NCBI GenBank assembly: GCA_003427395.1
Contig: BFEA01000062.1
Span: 2,261,864 to 2,294,294, forward strand
Length of the DNA: 32,431 nt
From: Chara braunii
Taxonomy: Eukaryota > Streptophyta > Charophyceae > Charales > Characeae
Reading direction: 5' to 3'
Below, in pieces: positions 8,754 through 18,001 of the stretch. A model generated the notes under the pieces. That model was not told where the DNA came from and ran no database searches. It saw only the letters and a list, made by a program, of their open reading frames with translations. Both the position numbers and the translations under genes were made by a program. How positions within the stretch are numbered: the first letter of the stretch is position 1; each line of letters begins with the position of its first letter.

Positions 8754-11700
8754 TCAATCCTCGTATCGAGCAGGACGGCGACGAGTGCGCTGTGGACGCT
8801 CAGAAGCATCCGGCTGCTGCTGAAGGTCTGCCTCAGATGGAGCAGGCTCGACTTCAGCGGTCTCCTCAGTCGGGGGAGAAGGAGGAGGGTCAGTGGGCTG
8901 AGGAGGAGCAGGGAACCCAGCACGACGAGCACGGTCATAGGCACGCACCAACATGCGAGTGTGCTGCAAGTGCTCGAGGGGCTCCCAGGTGGCCTCCTCA
9001 TCACGGTAACCCTTCCAACGTACGAGATACTCGACGTGGGGAGGGTTGTCGTCGGTGACTCGGCGACCAATGATGTCTGAAACGAGGAACTTCTCGTGAC
9101 CGTCCACCATGATGGGTGGAGGGCGCTCGTATGGTCGTCTAGCGAAACGCTCAGACGGTCTGTGGTAAGCACGCAGTAACGAGACGTGGTAGACATCGTG
9201 CACACGAGCCTGGCGTAGGTAGTCGGGCAACTTCACACGAAAGCTGACCGGGCTAGATGCCGTATTAGAACTGACGGCCTGGAGGATGCGGCATGGGCCA
9301 AAGAAGCGACGCCGAAAATTGTGAAGCGTGTCCGCTTCGAGCTGTAAGTGGCGGGCGTCGATAAGCACATCATCACCGACTTTGAATGGATGATCCATCC
9401 TCGATCGGTTCGCACGTGCTGCCATGCGAGTCTGGGAAGCGGCTATGTGCTCATGTGCGGTCTTCATNATAGACGTCATGTGTGCAACCCAATCATTCAG
9501 CGAGGGACAACTCGTGTCGGGGTGCAGCTGGGACGGTCGAAGGAAGTCCGCGGGAACACGCGGGTGATAGCCGAGGTCGCAATAGTAAGGCGACATCCCC
9601 GTGGCTAGCGAGACGACGTGGTTGTAGGCTATCTCCACGTAGGCAAGATGGAGATCCCACTGCTGGTCGTCACGAACAATCTTTCGGAGAATATCTCCGA
9701 GAGTCCTCCTCGTGATCTCGGTCTGACCATCAGTTTGAGGATGGTAAGACGAGGAGAAGCGGAGCTGAGTGTTGTACACCTCGTGGAGCCGTCGCCAGAA
9801 TCGGCTGGTAAAGCACGGGTCACGATCATATATGATGCTCAGAGGTAAGCCGTGGTCACGCACGACTCCGTCAAATACGATGTCGGCGACCTCACGTGCA
9901 CTGATGGCATAGCGGCACGAAACAAAGCATGCACGCTTCGTGAAGCGGTCGACGACGACCAGGATAGCATCATGACCGCGAGGGGTCGGAGGACGAAGAG
10001 GACTGATAAAGTCCATCGAGATGGACTGCCAACGACCCTCAGGGATANGAAGAGGNTGGAGCAAACCATAAGGTAGGTGGTTCGCANTGTTCACCTCCTN
10101 NCAGGTGGGACACTCNGNGACNTAGTCCTTCACAAAGTCCTTGCGCTTCGGCCAGACGTACAGGCGGCTCACACGAGCCAACGTCTTGTGGAAGCCCATA
10201 TGACCGGCGGCTGCCTGGTCATGGAACTCTGCTACTGCTCGGACACGTAGCTGTCCAGTGGAGGGAACACATATACGGGGCTCTCTAGTGCCCTGTGAAC
10301 CGTGCCAGTACACAAGACCGTTGTCCCCGAGAGAGTAGTTCGGGACGGTCTTGCCACTCCGAAGGGTCGCGTGGATGTCGCAATAGTCGGGGCAGTGGCG
10401 GTACTGAGTGCGAAGCTCAAATTCACTGAGTGGTGGACGGTGGTGACCGAGATGGAAGAGAGCTGGATCTGCTCCTGGTCGTGGTCAGGGCGCCGGGATA
10501 GGGCATCTGCGACCCGATTAGTCTCACCCTTGATGTGCTCAGTGGTGAAACTAAACTCAGATAGGTCGCGCCACCAACGAGCCTTTCGAGGAGTGAGCTT
10601 CGGTTTTGTCAGAAAAGCCTCGACAACAGAGTTTTCCGTATGCACAATGAACAATGCCCCGTGCAGGTAGTGACAGGCAGTGCCGAGCGGCATAAACTAC
10701 TGCGAAAACCTCATGTTCATCAGCGGTGTAGTTTATCTCGGCGGGCAGGAGCTGACGGGAGTAGAAGGCTATCGAACAATCACCTGAGCGAGACTCGACA
10801 GTTCCGTCCTCGACGATGGTAGAAGAATAGTCAATAGATGGCTCGTCAGTAGCTGGACGAGTAGGTGTCAGTCGGGAAGCAGTGGTAGGGATAGGTGGTG
10901 GGAAGCGAGGGATACGAGGATGAGAGGAATCCGGAGAGGAGGGGAAGACCTGAGAAAGCACTGCTCCTACAACAAAGTCTGACGCATCGGTGGTAAGGAT
11001 AAAAGGGCGATCAAAATCGGGTAGGTGAAGAACCGGTGCGCATGTCACCGCCTTCTTGAGGGCGCGGAAGGCGTCCTCGTGGAGGGGTGTCCAAGCCCAG
11101 GGTGGGTTCTTCCGGAGAAGGGTGGAGGTAAGCACGTAGGAATACCTAGCGTATCCCCGGATGAAATTACTATAGTAGCTGGTCAGGCCTAGGAAGCTGC
11201 GAAGCTGCTTGGCGGATGTGGGGGTGGGCCACTCCGCAATAGCAGTGATCTTCGCGTCGTCCATGTGGAGACCCTGGTCAGACACGTAGTGTCCTAAGAA
11301 ATCCACTTTGTGCTGGGCAAAGCGGCANTTGCTNAGCTTGGCGTAGANGCCATGTCTNCGCAAGCGGTCAAGGATGTCGCGGAGGTGTCTGAGGTGCTCC
11401 TCAAGGGTACGACTATAGACCAGGATATCGTCGAGGTAGACGAGAACGTACTGCTCCAGGATTTCCCTGAAGATGTCGTTCATCGCCCTCTGGAAGGTAG
11501 CGGGTGCGTTGGTGAGGCCGAATGGCATCACCGCGAACTCGTAGTGGCCGAATTGCGATCGGAGCGCGGTCTTCGGCTGGTCGACTGCAGCGACGCAGAT
11601 CTGATGGTAACCGCTACGAAGATCAATCTTCGTAAAGAAGCGGTTGCCTGCTAGGCGGTCGAACAACTTATTGAAACGAGGCATGGGGTAGTTGTTCTTA

Positions 11701-13109
11701 ATCGTGTAGCGGTTGAGACCGCGGTAGTCGATGCAGAGACGAAGAGTTCCAAACCCTTTGCGAGCAAAGAGGACGGGTGCAACCCATGGGGAGTTGCTGG
11801 ATTTAATGAAACCCAGTCTCAGGAGCTCCTCAAGCTGACGCTTGAGTTCGGTGGCCTCGGGGATCGAGAGTCTGTAGGGTGCCTGGTGGTGAACACGATA
11901 GTCAGGCATAAGCTGAATGGAGTGCTCGACGTCACGCATCGGTGGGATGCCGGCGTACAAGAATGACGATGGGAAAACGTCGTGGTACTCTCGGATGAGG
12001 TCACAAACTGCGGGCTCCAGGTCAGCCGTATATCGTGTGAGTTCCTCAGCGTCAGCGTCAGTGCGCGATAGCGGAGTGGACTCGACGGATGGCGGAAGGA
12101 CGGAAGTAGAGATGGGAGCCATGGAGATAGGAGGATCTGGCTCCAGAGGGATGAGCTCGGCGTCGGGACATGGTGGATCATAGTGTAAGAGATCCGTCAC
12201 GTTCACCATAAAGAAGGTGATGTCGTCCTGTCGGATGAAGTGGGCAAACTGTCGAGGCGAGGTGACAGTGATAGAAGGAGGTGGTGTGGGCACGGAAGGC
12301 TCCGGGGGAGGAGGATCGGGGCGTGGTGTCGCGGGGGTACCTATGAAAGGTACGCGATACGTCTGTCCACACTTCGTTTTGAGAACGAGAGTGTTGGTCG
12401 CCGAATCGTCCTCGGTGCTGCGGAACCGACGAGACCACGGAGTGTCGAGAATCAAGTCGTACCCCGTCTCCATCACATCAAAATATGCAGAGAAGCGGTG
12501 GCGACGAGACGCCGGGGAACGATCAGTCGGCTCGAGAGTGAGGAAGAAAGGGAGGTCGGTGACCGTCTGATCGAAGAAGCGCTGGGTCTTGTCGTCCCCT
12601 AGGGTGACAGAGATGGGAGACGGAGACCCGGTCGTAGGTAAGCGGGCTTCTTTCACCACACGGGGGTAAATGAAGTCGCCCTGAGAACCTGAATCCCACA
12701 GCGCTGAGTACACCCTCGTGGAGGTCCCCAATCGTACTCGGATGATCGGGAGGGTGCGATCACGGTCAGAGAGGATGGTGAGAAGGCGATGCAGGGCAGC
12801 GACATGGAGGGTGAGTCGCTCCTGACGAGCCAAGAGCATGCTCAAGTCCAGAAGAGAGGACACAACGTCCTCGCGAGTAGCGAGCTGCTGGTTGCAACGG
12901 GCTGAGCGAATCGCTCGACGCGTCGGTAGTCGCAGCGGGGAAGAAGGGGAGACGGTGGTCTGCGGAAACGCAGACGGTACTGCGACAGAGGGCTGAGTAC
13001 ACTCTGTCGAGTCCTGCGATACCTCAACTCCAGTAGCGAGAGGGGCGAACCGGGACGGAGATGTCGGAAAGCCCACTACTAAGGAGGGCGCAGGTGTACA
13101 CTGCACCAT
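8754..13109 (-). pseudogene. pol: Chromovirus pol (PR-RT-RH-INT-chromodomain), two frameshifts
   Basis: The first part (13109 to about 10690) contains an aspartic protease with DSGSQGDFI (residues 139-147), then RT with [21 protein letters not shown] and the YLDD active site (558-561), then the start of RNase H (TTDASDF, ~706). Between about 10690 and 10440 the frame shifts; there RNase H ends with RVADALSRRPD. The frame then shifts back. The last part encodes the integrase: zinc-binding H31, H38, C68 and an N-masked partner, catalytic D101, D163 and E199 (35 residues between the last two, the DD35E spacing), a GPC variant of the GPY/F motif (339-341), and a chromodomain at about 406-455 with VRWKGY and ATWEP. 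The stop is TGA. The enzyme set would copy and integrate the element; the chromodomain is known in this group to bias integration to marked chromatin. ATG 13109 lies in GCCATGG. Confidence 0.92.
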
Positions 13110-13114
13110 GGCTA
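13107..13114 (-). promoter_or_regulatory. gag stop / pol start junction
   Basis: Read on the minus strand the junction is TAGCCATGG: the gag-frame TAG, two bases, then a pol ATG in strong Kozak context. Pol is in the -1 frame relative to gag. Termination-reinitiation or a -1 frameshift upstream could both express pol. I see no clear X_XXY_YYZ slippery heptamer right at the junction. Confidence 0.6.
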
Positions 13115-15175
13115 GGAGGCGCCGCGGGAATGCGAGGCGGTGAGGGGGGACGAAGCACGACGCTGGCGGGAAAGGTCAGCGTAGTGGCGGTCAAGCCCGG
13201 TGGTGTAAGGGCACCGCGAGGAGGTATAACCGTCCTGACGGCATCGCAAACACCCACGTGGGCCCATAATAGCCGCGCGCTCCTCAGCGGAAAGGACACC
13301 TCGAGGAGGAACAAAGCCCTGAAGGAGGTCCTGCTGAGGGACCTTGGGGGGCGACGCGACAGCGTGACCAGGGCGGCTGCATGCCCGGGAAAGGGTGGAG
13401 AGGATAAGTTGGAGGCGCTCAGCCATAGGGAAAGTAGGGTCCTCCAGATGGTGCTGGACGGCATCGCCGAGGTCGAGGTCATCGCTATGATCACCCTCTG
13501 GCGACAGCGGGGCACCAGCGTCCTGCTCACCATACTCGAGCGCGCTGAAGCAGCGCGAGAAGTGGCGGCCCTGCTGCGCGGAACGGCGGGGGCGACCGAG
13601 GAAAGGGGAACGACGCTGGGAAGTGTCGTGAGAGGAGGAGGAGGCGTAGCCCGTGCGCTGAGGCTGGGAGGGGGAGGCGGGGTGAAGACGGGCTCGCATC
13701 CGCTGGTGGTCCCTGGCGGCCTCGTAAGCGTGCGGGGCCGATGTGAACCCGTACCGCCATAGCTCAGAGCGTTACTCGAGTGGAAGGCTGGCCAAAAAAC
13801 GGTCGATAAAGGCAGCCTCGAGGAGGAACGTCACGTCACAAGTGAGGCGGGCGTCTTGAAAGACGTGGATGTGGCGATCGAGAGCGGCAGCGCCACCAGA
13901 GCCGGACCAGCGTGTAATGATGACACGCTCGAAGGCGTCAGTCACGTTGTATCGGGCTCCGAAGCGATCCTCGAGGAATGCCTGGAAATACATGAAGGTC
14001 GGGGTCCGACCCTCATGAAGGGAGTACGCGTAGAAATCCTCCCAGGCCTCGAAAGGACCGCCACGTAGGCGCGTGGAGAGGTGACCCACCCACGTGTCGG
14101 GTGTGGCGCCCATGAGCTGGAGCGTGCGGGTGGCAGACTGCAGCCACCTAGACACGCGTATGCCTGTACCGTCATACAAGGCAATGTCCGACAAGCGGAT
14201 GAGTGGTGCGCCACCGTTTTGGCGGCGAGGGGGACGGGAAGCAGGGGACTGCGCTACGGCGGGATAAGTCGGCGCAGGTCCTGGAGGAGGAGGCGCAGCT
14301 GACTGTACGCCCGGGCCNCATGGTGGAGCGGCGGGGGAAACGGCGGCAGGCTGCACGGGAGCTACGGTAGAAGAGGTCGCAGCAACCGAGGGGATGGGGA
14401 GGAGGTAGGATGGGGATGGGTAGGGTGCAGGGCGAGAGAAGCGAGCCTGCATGGAAGGAAGAATAGAGGAAGAAGGGGGTGCGCCGGAAGGCGCGGCCAC
14501 CTGTGATGGTGGGGGTGGCTGAAGGCGTGAGAGGGCGAGGTCGGTCCGGAGCAGGGCGATCTCGTCCTCGAGACCTCGAACGTAGGTCGAGCTAGGTGTG
14601 GCAGGGGGAGACGCACGAGCGGCACGAGGCATCCCACAAGGGGTAGAGCCAGGTGGTGCTGCGGTCGTGCGAAGAGGAGGGAGAAGTGGGGCACTCGGAA
14701 AAGCTGCGACCATGGTAGCGGGTTGTGGTACCGTGGCCGGAGTGACCGGGGTCTGGGCAGGTGCGCCCGTAGACTGAGGGAGGACCTGACTCATGGCGGC
14801 CGTCGTGCTAAGGGTGTGGACGTTCACCAAGATGGCCGGGTCGGGGGCGGCGGAGGAGGAAGCTCCGCCGTGGCCACCCTTTCGGAGGACGGGGGACCCG
14901 GACTGGGAGCCAGGAGATGGAGGACACGCAGCATCCTGGAGTTGCTGCACGCCGGCGGCAAGGGTCGCTACCTGCGCCTGTAAGGGCCCGAGGGTCGCGA
15001 GTTGCGCCTGGATGGGCGCAAGGGTCGCGAGTTGCGCCTGGGTAGGCGCAAGGAGGGAGGTGAGGAGGGTGTGCAGATCCCCCTGGGACTGGTGGCCCTG
15101 GTCCGTCGGCAGAGGTGTGGAGCCCTGTGCCGTGGTCGTCGCCGCGTCGGCGGCATGTGACACGCCGTCGGCCAT
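13112..15175 (-). pseudogene. gag: Chromovirus gag with one in-frame stop
   Basis: ATG at 15175. Residues ~42-77 hold three 11-residue repeats of the type APxQAQLATL (a likely coiled coil), followed by a long Pro/Ala/Ser-rich region. From about residue 320 comes a retrotransposon gag (capsid) domain with LYDGTG, RWLQSATRTLQLMG, WVGHLSTRLRGGPFEAW and FLEDRFG. A TAA at 13772-13774 interrupts after LASLPLE. The same frame then stays open to a TAG at 13112 and includes a zinc knuckle at 13211-13252 (CLRCRQDGYTSSRC), in which the usual histidine is tyrosine. Gag would form the particle and bind RNA. The continued open frame suggests that the stop is a recent point mutation or an error. Confidence 0.88.
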
Positions 15176-15266
15176 GGGAAGGTGACGGGCCAGACTGGAG
15201 GGGGTCAGGAGAGGTCCGCATGAGCGGAGGGCGTAGGGGGGAGTCCGCGGTAGAAAGCGGCGGACG

Positions 15267-15285
15267 GCGCTAGCAAGGCTAGCGC
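15267..15285. other. Stem-loop just upstream of gag
   Basis: GCGCTAGC-AAG-GCTAGCGC is a perfect 8-bp stem with a 3-base loop. A competing outer pairing, GACGGCG with CGCCGTC (15264-15295), surrounds it. It lies about 90 bases upstream of the gag ATG on the minus strand, so it would be in the element's RNA leader, where packaging or translation-control structures are common. Confidence 0.65.
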
Positions 15286-15598
15286 GGGCGCCGTCAAAGG
15301 GAGAGGGGTTGTTCGGGTCCAGGGTGCCCGAAGAGGAAGGGGAAGTAGGGGGGGGTTTAAGAACCCTAAACCCTAGAAAACTCTAAGAAAACCCTAACCG
15401 AAGTTTAAGTGGTTAGGGAAGGGGACCGGTGATCTAATAAAAATAAAATAAAATAGCAAGCATAGGGGGGGGGAGGCGGGACAAAACTAAATAAAAAGCG
15501 AGATTTTAAGAGAAAAACAAAGGAAAATAGATAATAAAAATAATTAAGAGAAGAAGTAAACAAAATGTGAATAGAAAAATAATATTTATTTTTTTGAA

Positions 15599-15920
15599 AT
15601 TTTCGGCAGCATTTCCCTACCCCTCATGGGGTCAAGAATGTGCCAAGAGGAAAGGAGAGATCAAGGTGAGCACACTAGGTTTCCAGATGCCGGAATTAAA
15701 AAAAAAAAAAATCAAAAAATAAATAAATAAATAAATAAATAAGTAAATAAGTGGATGAGGAGGTGGGGAGAAATGGATTATCTGATTTTTCAAAAATTTT
15801 GGCAGCATTTCTTTACCCCCATGGGGTCGAAGTGTGCCGAAGAGACTAAGTACGAGAGAATCAACAAATTTCGGCAACACTTCTTTACCCCCACGGGGTC
15901 AAAACGTGTGCCGAAAGCAA
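15599..15920. repeat. Three ~50-bp palindromic repeats in the leader
   Basis: Units at 15599-15650, 15795-15845 and 15867-15920 share the pattern TTTCGGCA..TTTCTTTACCCCCATGGGGTC..TGTGCCGAA. Each can fold on itself: outer TTCGGCA pairs with TGCCGAA and inner ACCCC pairs with GGGGT around an AT/YA centre. Compensating-type changes occur (CCCCATGGGG against CCCCACGGGG). The third unit follows the second by only about 20 bases. Confidence 0.8.
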
Positions 15921-16009
15921 GAGAGACTACCACCTAATCACATTTAGGGTTGCCGTCCAGAAATTCTAATTTTCAGAATTAAAAAATAAATAAAAAAAAT
16001 AAATGAGGA

Positions 16010-16480
16010 AATAAGAAAAGAAGGTGGGGGAGAAGATAATTCGAATTTTTGGAAAGAAAAAAAAAAAAAAAGATAAATAAAAAGAGAAATAAAAAGAAGA
16101 AAAACAGAAAAATTCGAAGTAGAGGGGAAGGAGAATGAAAAAGTGAAGGAGAAAAGAAAGAAATAGGTGGGGGAGAGAAAAAGATGAAGTGGGAGGTGGG
16201 GGGATGATGTGGTGGTAGTTGGGGGAGAAGAGGGTTGGGGAAAGGTGGAGAGGGATCAAGAAGAAAGGAGAAACGAAGGAGGAAAAAAAAGAAAAGAAAT
16301 AAAGAAAGGAGGGTAAAAGAATGGGTGGTGGGAGAAAGGTGGGGTGGGGAAGGTAAAAGGAGGAGAGAAAAGATGCAGTAGAAGGGGGGGGAAAGAGAAG
16401 GGGTGAGTAAGAGGAGAGAGGAGACAGATGGAGAGTGGGTTAGTAGAGGAGGGGGGGAGAGAGAAAAGATACCTGGCCCT
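16010..16480. repeat. Polypurine (G/A) tract
   Basis: About 470 bases on the plus strand are almost entirely A and G (GGTGGGGGAGAAG, AAAGAAGAAAAAC, GGAGGAAAAAAAAG), with few pyrimidines. Frames on the minus strand translate as Phe/Leu/Pro/Ser runs and are artefacts. Confidence 0.8.
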
Positions 16481-16668
16481 TGGTGTCTCCAAGGGCAAAA
16501 GGTACACCAAGACCAGGAGGGTCTTGGCCAGCTGGAGGAGGGAGGGGGGCTGAGATCTTGATCAACCCCTACTGCAAATCTCCAGATCTAGGGTATGTTG
16601 TGTGAGCATACCCTCACCGGTGTAGAGCAGCCCCTGAAACACAGGGGGTCTTCAAGTCCATAGCAAAG

Positions 16669-16700
16669 TGCCACGTGGCACTGCAGGTTGCCACGTGCAC
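16669..16700. promoter_or_regulatory. Paired CACGTG (G-box) motifs
   Basis: TGCCACGTGGCA (16669-16680) is a perfect 12-bp palindrome and GCCACGTGCAC follows at 16690. CACGTG with a GCC flank is the classic plant G-box bound by bZIP/bHLH factors. It lies in the chromovirus leader, about 0.5 kb downstream of the 5' LTR on the minus strand. A regulatory role is inference. Confidence 0.35.
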
Positions 16701-16837
16701 AGGCAGCATCAGCCACAGGGAGGGCAGCCTCTCCCGTCGCTGCCTTGCTGGCCGCTGCTCGCTGCTCGGGGGGGGGGGGGGAGGGGTAAATAGCCAGCAC
16801 TGCACCTCTTCAACACGAGCGTGCCGTGCTACAAGGC

Positions 16838-16932
16838 TATAGACACTTTGTGGCGAGTGTGTTATGGCAGTGGTATACACACGCGCAAGGCCGGCAGGTG
16901 CCTGGGTTCAAACCCTAGCAGCAGCAGTTGCA
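16838..16932 (+). repeat. tRNA-like block with A- and B-box motifs
   Basis: TGGCAGTGGTA (16865-16875) resembles a Pol III A box. GGTTCAAAC (16905-16913), inside GGGTTCAAACCC, is a near-consensus B box 40 bases further, the normal spacing. The flank GCAAGGCCGGCAGGTGCCTGG could form arm-like pairings. It may be a tRNA-derived SINE fragment captured in the chromovirus leader. It is not a functional tRNA: no acceptor stem is evident. Confidence 0.4.
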
Positions 16933-17151
16933 TCTCGAATCTTGATAATATAAATCTGAGAGCGGGGCGGGGCAACGGGGGCACGTGGCGCGGGCGTGTG
17001 CATGTGCGGCGGCCGGCCTTGGCCTTGGTGGCACTTCTTTTTCCCGCTTTTTCGCCCGAAAACGCCTGGAAAACAACCAAAAAACCGATTGTCGAGTTTT
17101 GCTGTTTTTCCCTGCTGTGCGGTGTGGTGGGTGGGAGCGGGGAACGTTCCC

Positions 17152-17163
17152 GCTCCGATACCA
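17152..17163 (-). promoter_or_regulatory. Primer binding site, initiator-Met tRNA type
   Basis: On the minus strand, one base after the 5' LTR, the sequence is TGGTATCGGAGC. The complement of the plant initiator tRNA-Met 3' end is TGGTATCAGAGC, so 11 of 12 bases match. Its position and sequence confirm strand, LTR boundary and element type. Confidence 0.9.
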
Positions 17164-17164
17164 A

Positions 17165-17480
17165 TGTAGCGGACCCACTAGGTGTGGTGCTCCGCTAGTG
17201 GTAGAGATGGAGATGGAGGAAGAAAGGGGGAGCGAGATGGCACAACACAGCTCCCCACGCAAGACTCCAACGCACGTACTCCAAAAATGTGCAAGTGAAG
17301 AATGAGGACGAAACAGACAACTGCTGGGGTATACCCCAGCGGATTGACTGGACCGGACTGGACTGGCTGGTACCGACAGAGGTACCGGCCTCGACTGGAC
17401 TGGACTGCCTCGAATAGAACACAGGCCTGTGAGAACAAGCCAAGGGGCTGGACTCACAGGCCAACCAGAGGTCCGCTACA
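17165..17480 (-). repeat. 5' LTR of the chromovirus
   Basis: 316 bp, TGTAGCGGACC..GGTCCGCTACA, matching 7291-7607. Differences from the 3' LTR include CCCACTAGG for CCCACCAGG, CAACACAG for CAATGCAG, GGATTGAC for GGACTGAC and CTGCCTCGAA for CTGCCCCCGAA. Carrying the promoter, this LTR would drive the minus-strand genomic transcript. It is followed on the right by GTGTT, the target-site copy. Confidence 0.93.
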
Positions 17481-17870
17481 GTGTTTCCTCAGAGGATTGT
17501 AATCCTGATGTATCCACCCATTTTCACAGCCGAATGCGTGTTTCCGTTTCTTTTTTTTTTTCCTTCTGTTTCTGGAATCTGACAATCTAAATCTGTAATC
17601 TGCTCGGGCTGTGTTCCCTCAGAGGGTTGTAATCCTCATCAAACTGGCACTTAGAGGAACTTATCCAGCCATTTTCATGGCCGAATATGTGTTTCTGTTT
17701 TTTTTTTTTTTTTTTTTTTTTTTTTGGAATCGGACAACCTGGCCATAGGGTTGAGATGCCCTCACTGAGAGCATACTCACACTACCACTTCCAAGAATGT
17801 ATACAACTGCAATCATGGCCAAAGCATTGTTTCCTTTTCTTTTTTTGTAAGTTTCACGACCGCAACTTTT
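17481..17870. repeat. ~130-bp tandem repeat inside the TTAA element
   Basis: Unit A (17481-17611: GTGTTTCCTCAGAGGATTGTAATCCT, then CCATTTTCACAGCCGAATG, T-run, GGAATCTGACAA) is repeated as unit B (17612-17740: GTGTTCCCTCAGAGGGTTGTAATCCT, CCATTTTCATGGCCGAATA, T-run, GGAATCGGACAA). A weaker third unit (CAATCATGGCCAAAGCATTG, T-run) reaches about 17870. The chromovirus inserted at the boundary preceding unit A. Confidence 0.75.
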
Positions 17871-18001
17871 CTATTATTTTTTCCTTTTTTTTTTCTCCAC
17901 GTGAGAGTACCATAAAGAAATGGAGTGGGACCCAGGCTCGACAAACTCGGAGCGCAGTGAAATTCAGGGTCGACAAGAACGGGCTCGAAGGTACTAGTGG
18001 T

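Larger units (their letters stand above)
15176..17164 (-). other. Chromovirus 5' leader
   Basis: A 2-kb untranslated leader lies between the primer binding site and the gag ATG, long for this group. In plus-strand order it holds a hairpin at 15267-15285 (GCGCTAGC, loop AAG, GCTAGCGC), telomere-like CCCTAAACCCTAG at 15364-15376, three ~50-bp palindromic repeats (15599-15920), a purine-only-like tract (16010-16480), a CTTGGTGT/ACACCAAG inverted pair (16483-16512), G-box palindromes (16669-16700) and a tRNA-like block (16838-16932). No protein-coding frame is convincing. Confidence 0.8.
7291..17480 (-). mobile_element. Full-length Ty3/gypsy chromovirus LTR retrotransposon
   Basis: A complete 10.2-kb element on the minus strand: 5' LTR 17165-17480, primer binding site 17152-17163, 2-kb leader, gag 15175-13112, pol 13109-8754 (protease, RT, RNase H, integrase, chromodomain), 3' region with polypurine tract 7611-7620, and 3' LTR 7291-7607. 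The domain order PR-RT-RH-INT and the terminal chromodomain place it among chromoviruses. It inserted into the TTAA element with a 5-bp duplication. Gag has one nonsense codon and pol two compensating frameshifts, so it is probably no longer autonomous, although Ns and assembly error could account for part of this. Confidence 0.95.
6952..18001. mobile_element. TTAA-flanked TIR element, interrupted by an LTR retrotransposon
   Basis: The left end ACCACTAGTACCTTCG (6952-6967) is the exact reverse complement of the right end CGAAGGTACTAGTGGT (17986-18001). Both ends abut a TTAA (6948-6951 and 18002-18005). Removing the element with one TTAA rejoins the RNase H reading frame of the host gypsy remnant, which proves the boundaries and a 4-bp TTAA duplication. 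TTAA targeting is the hallmark of piggyBac-type transposases, but these ends do not begin CCC, so superfamily is unassigned. Without the 10.2-kb retrotransposon it would be about 0.85 kb, with no transposase, hence non-autonomous. Internally it holds ~130-bp tandem repeats. Confidence 0.85.

Noticed and set aside
8754-10313. Loss of the integrase catalytic glutamate (TLGD in place of the usual TLED)
   Set aside because: The catalytic glutamate is the one in GQTE (E199), exactly 35 residues after D163, and is present.
13061-13762. 233-codon plus-strand frame
   Set aside because: Antisense shadow of gag; Gly/Arg/Val composition typical of the complement of a GC-rich Pro/Ser coding sequence.
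15363-15400. Interstitial telomere array
   Set aside because: Fewer than two consecutive CCCTAAA units plus scattered relatives; too short to call a telomeric array.
15966-16510. Phe/Leu/Pro/Ser-rich minus-strand frames
   Set aside because: Antisense of a polypurine tract.
16838-16932. Functional tRNA gene
   Set aside because: A and B boxes are present, but no acceptor stem or anticodon arm can be drawn convincingly.
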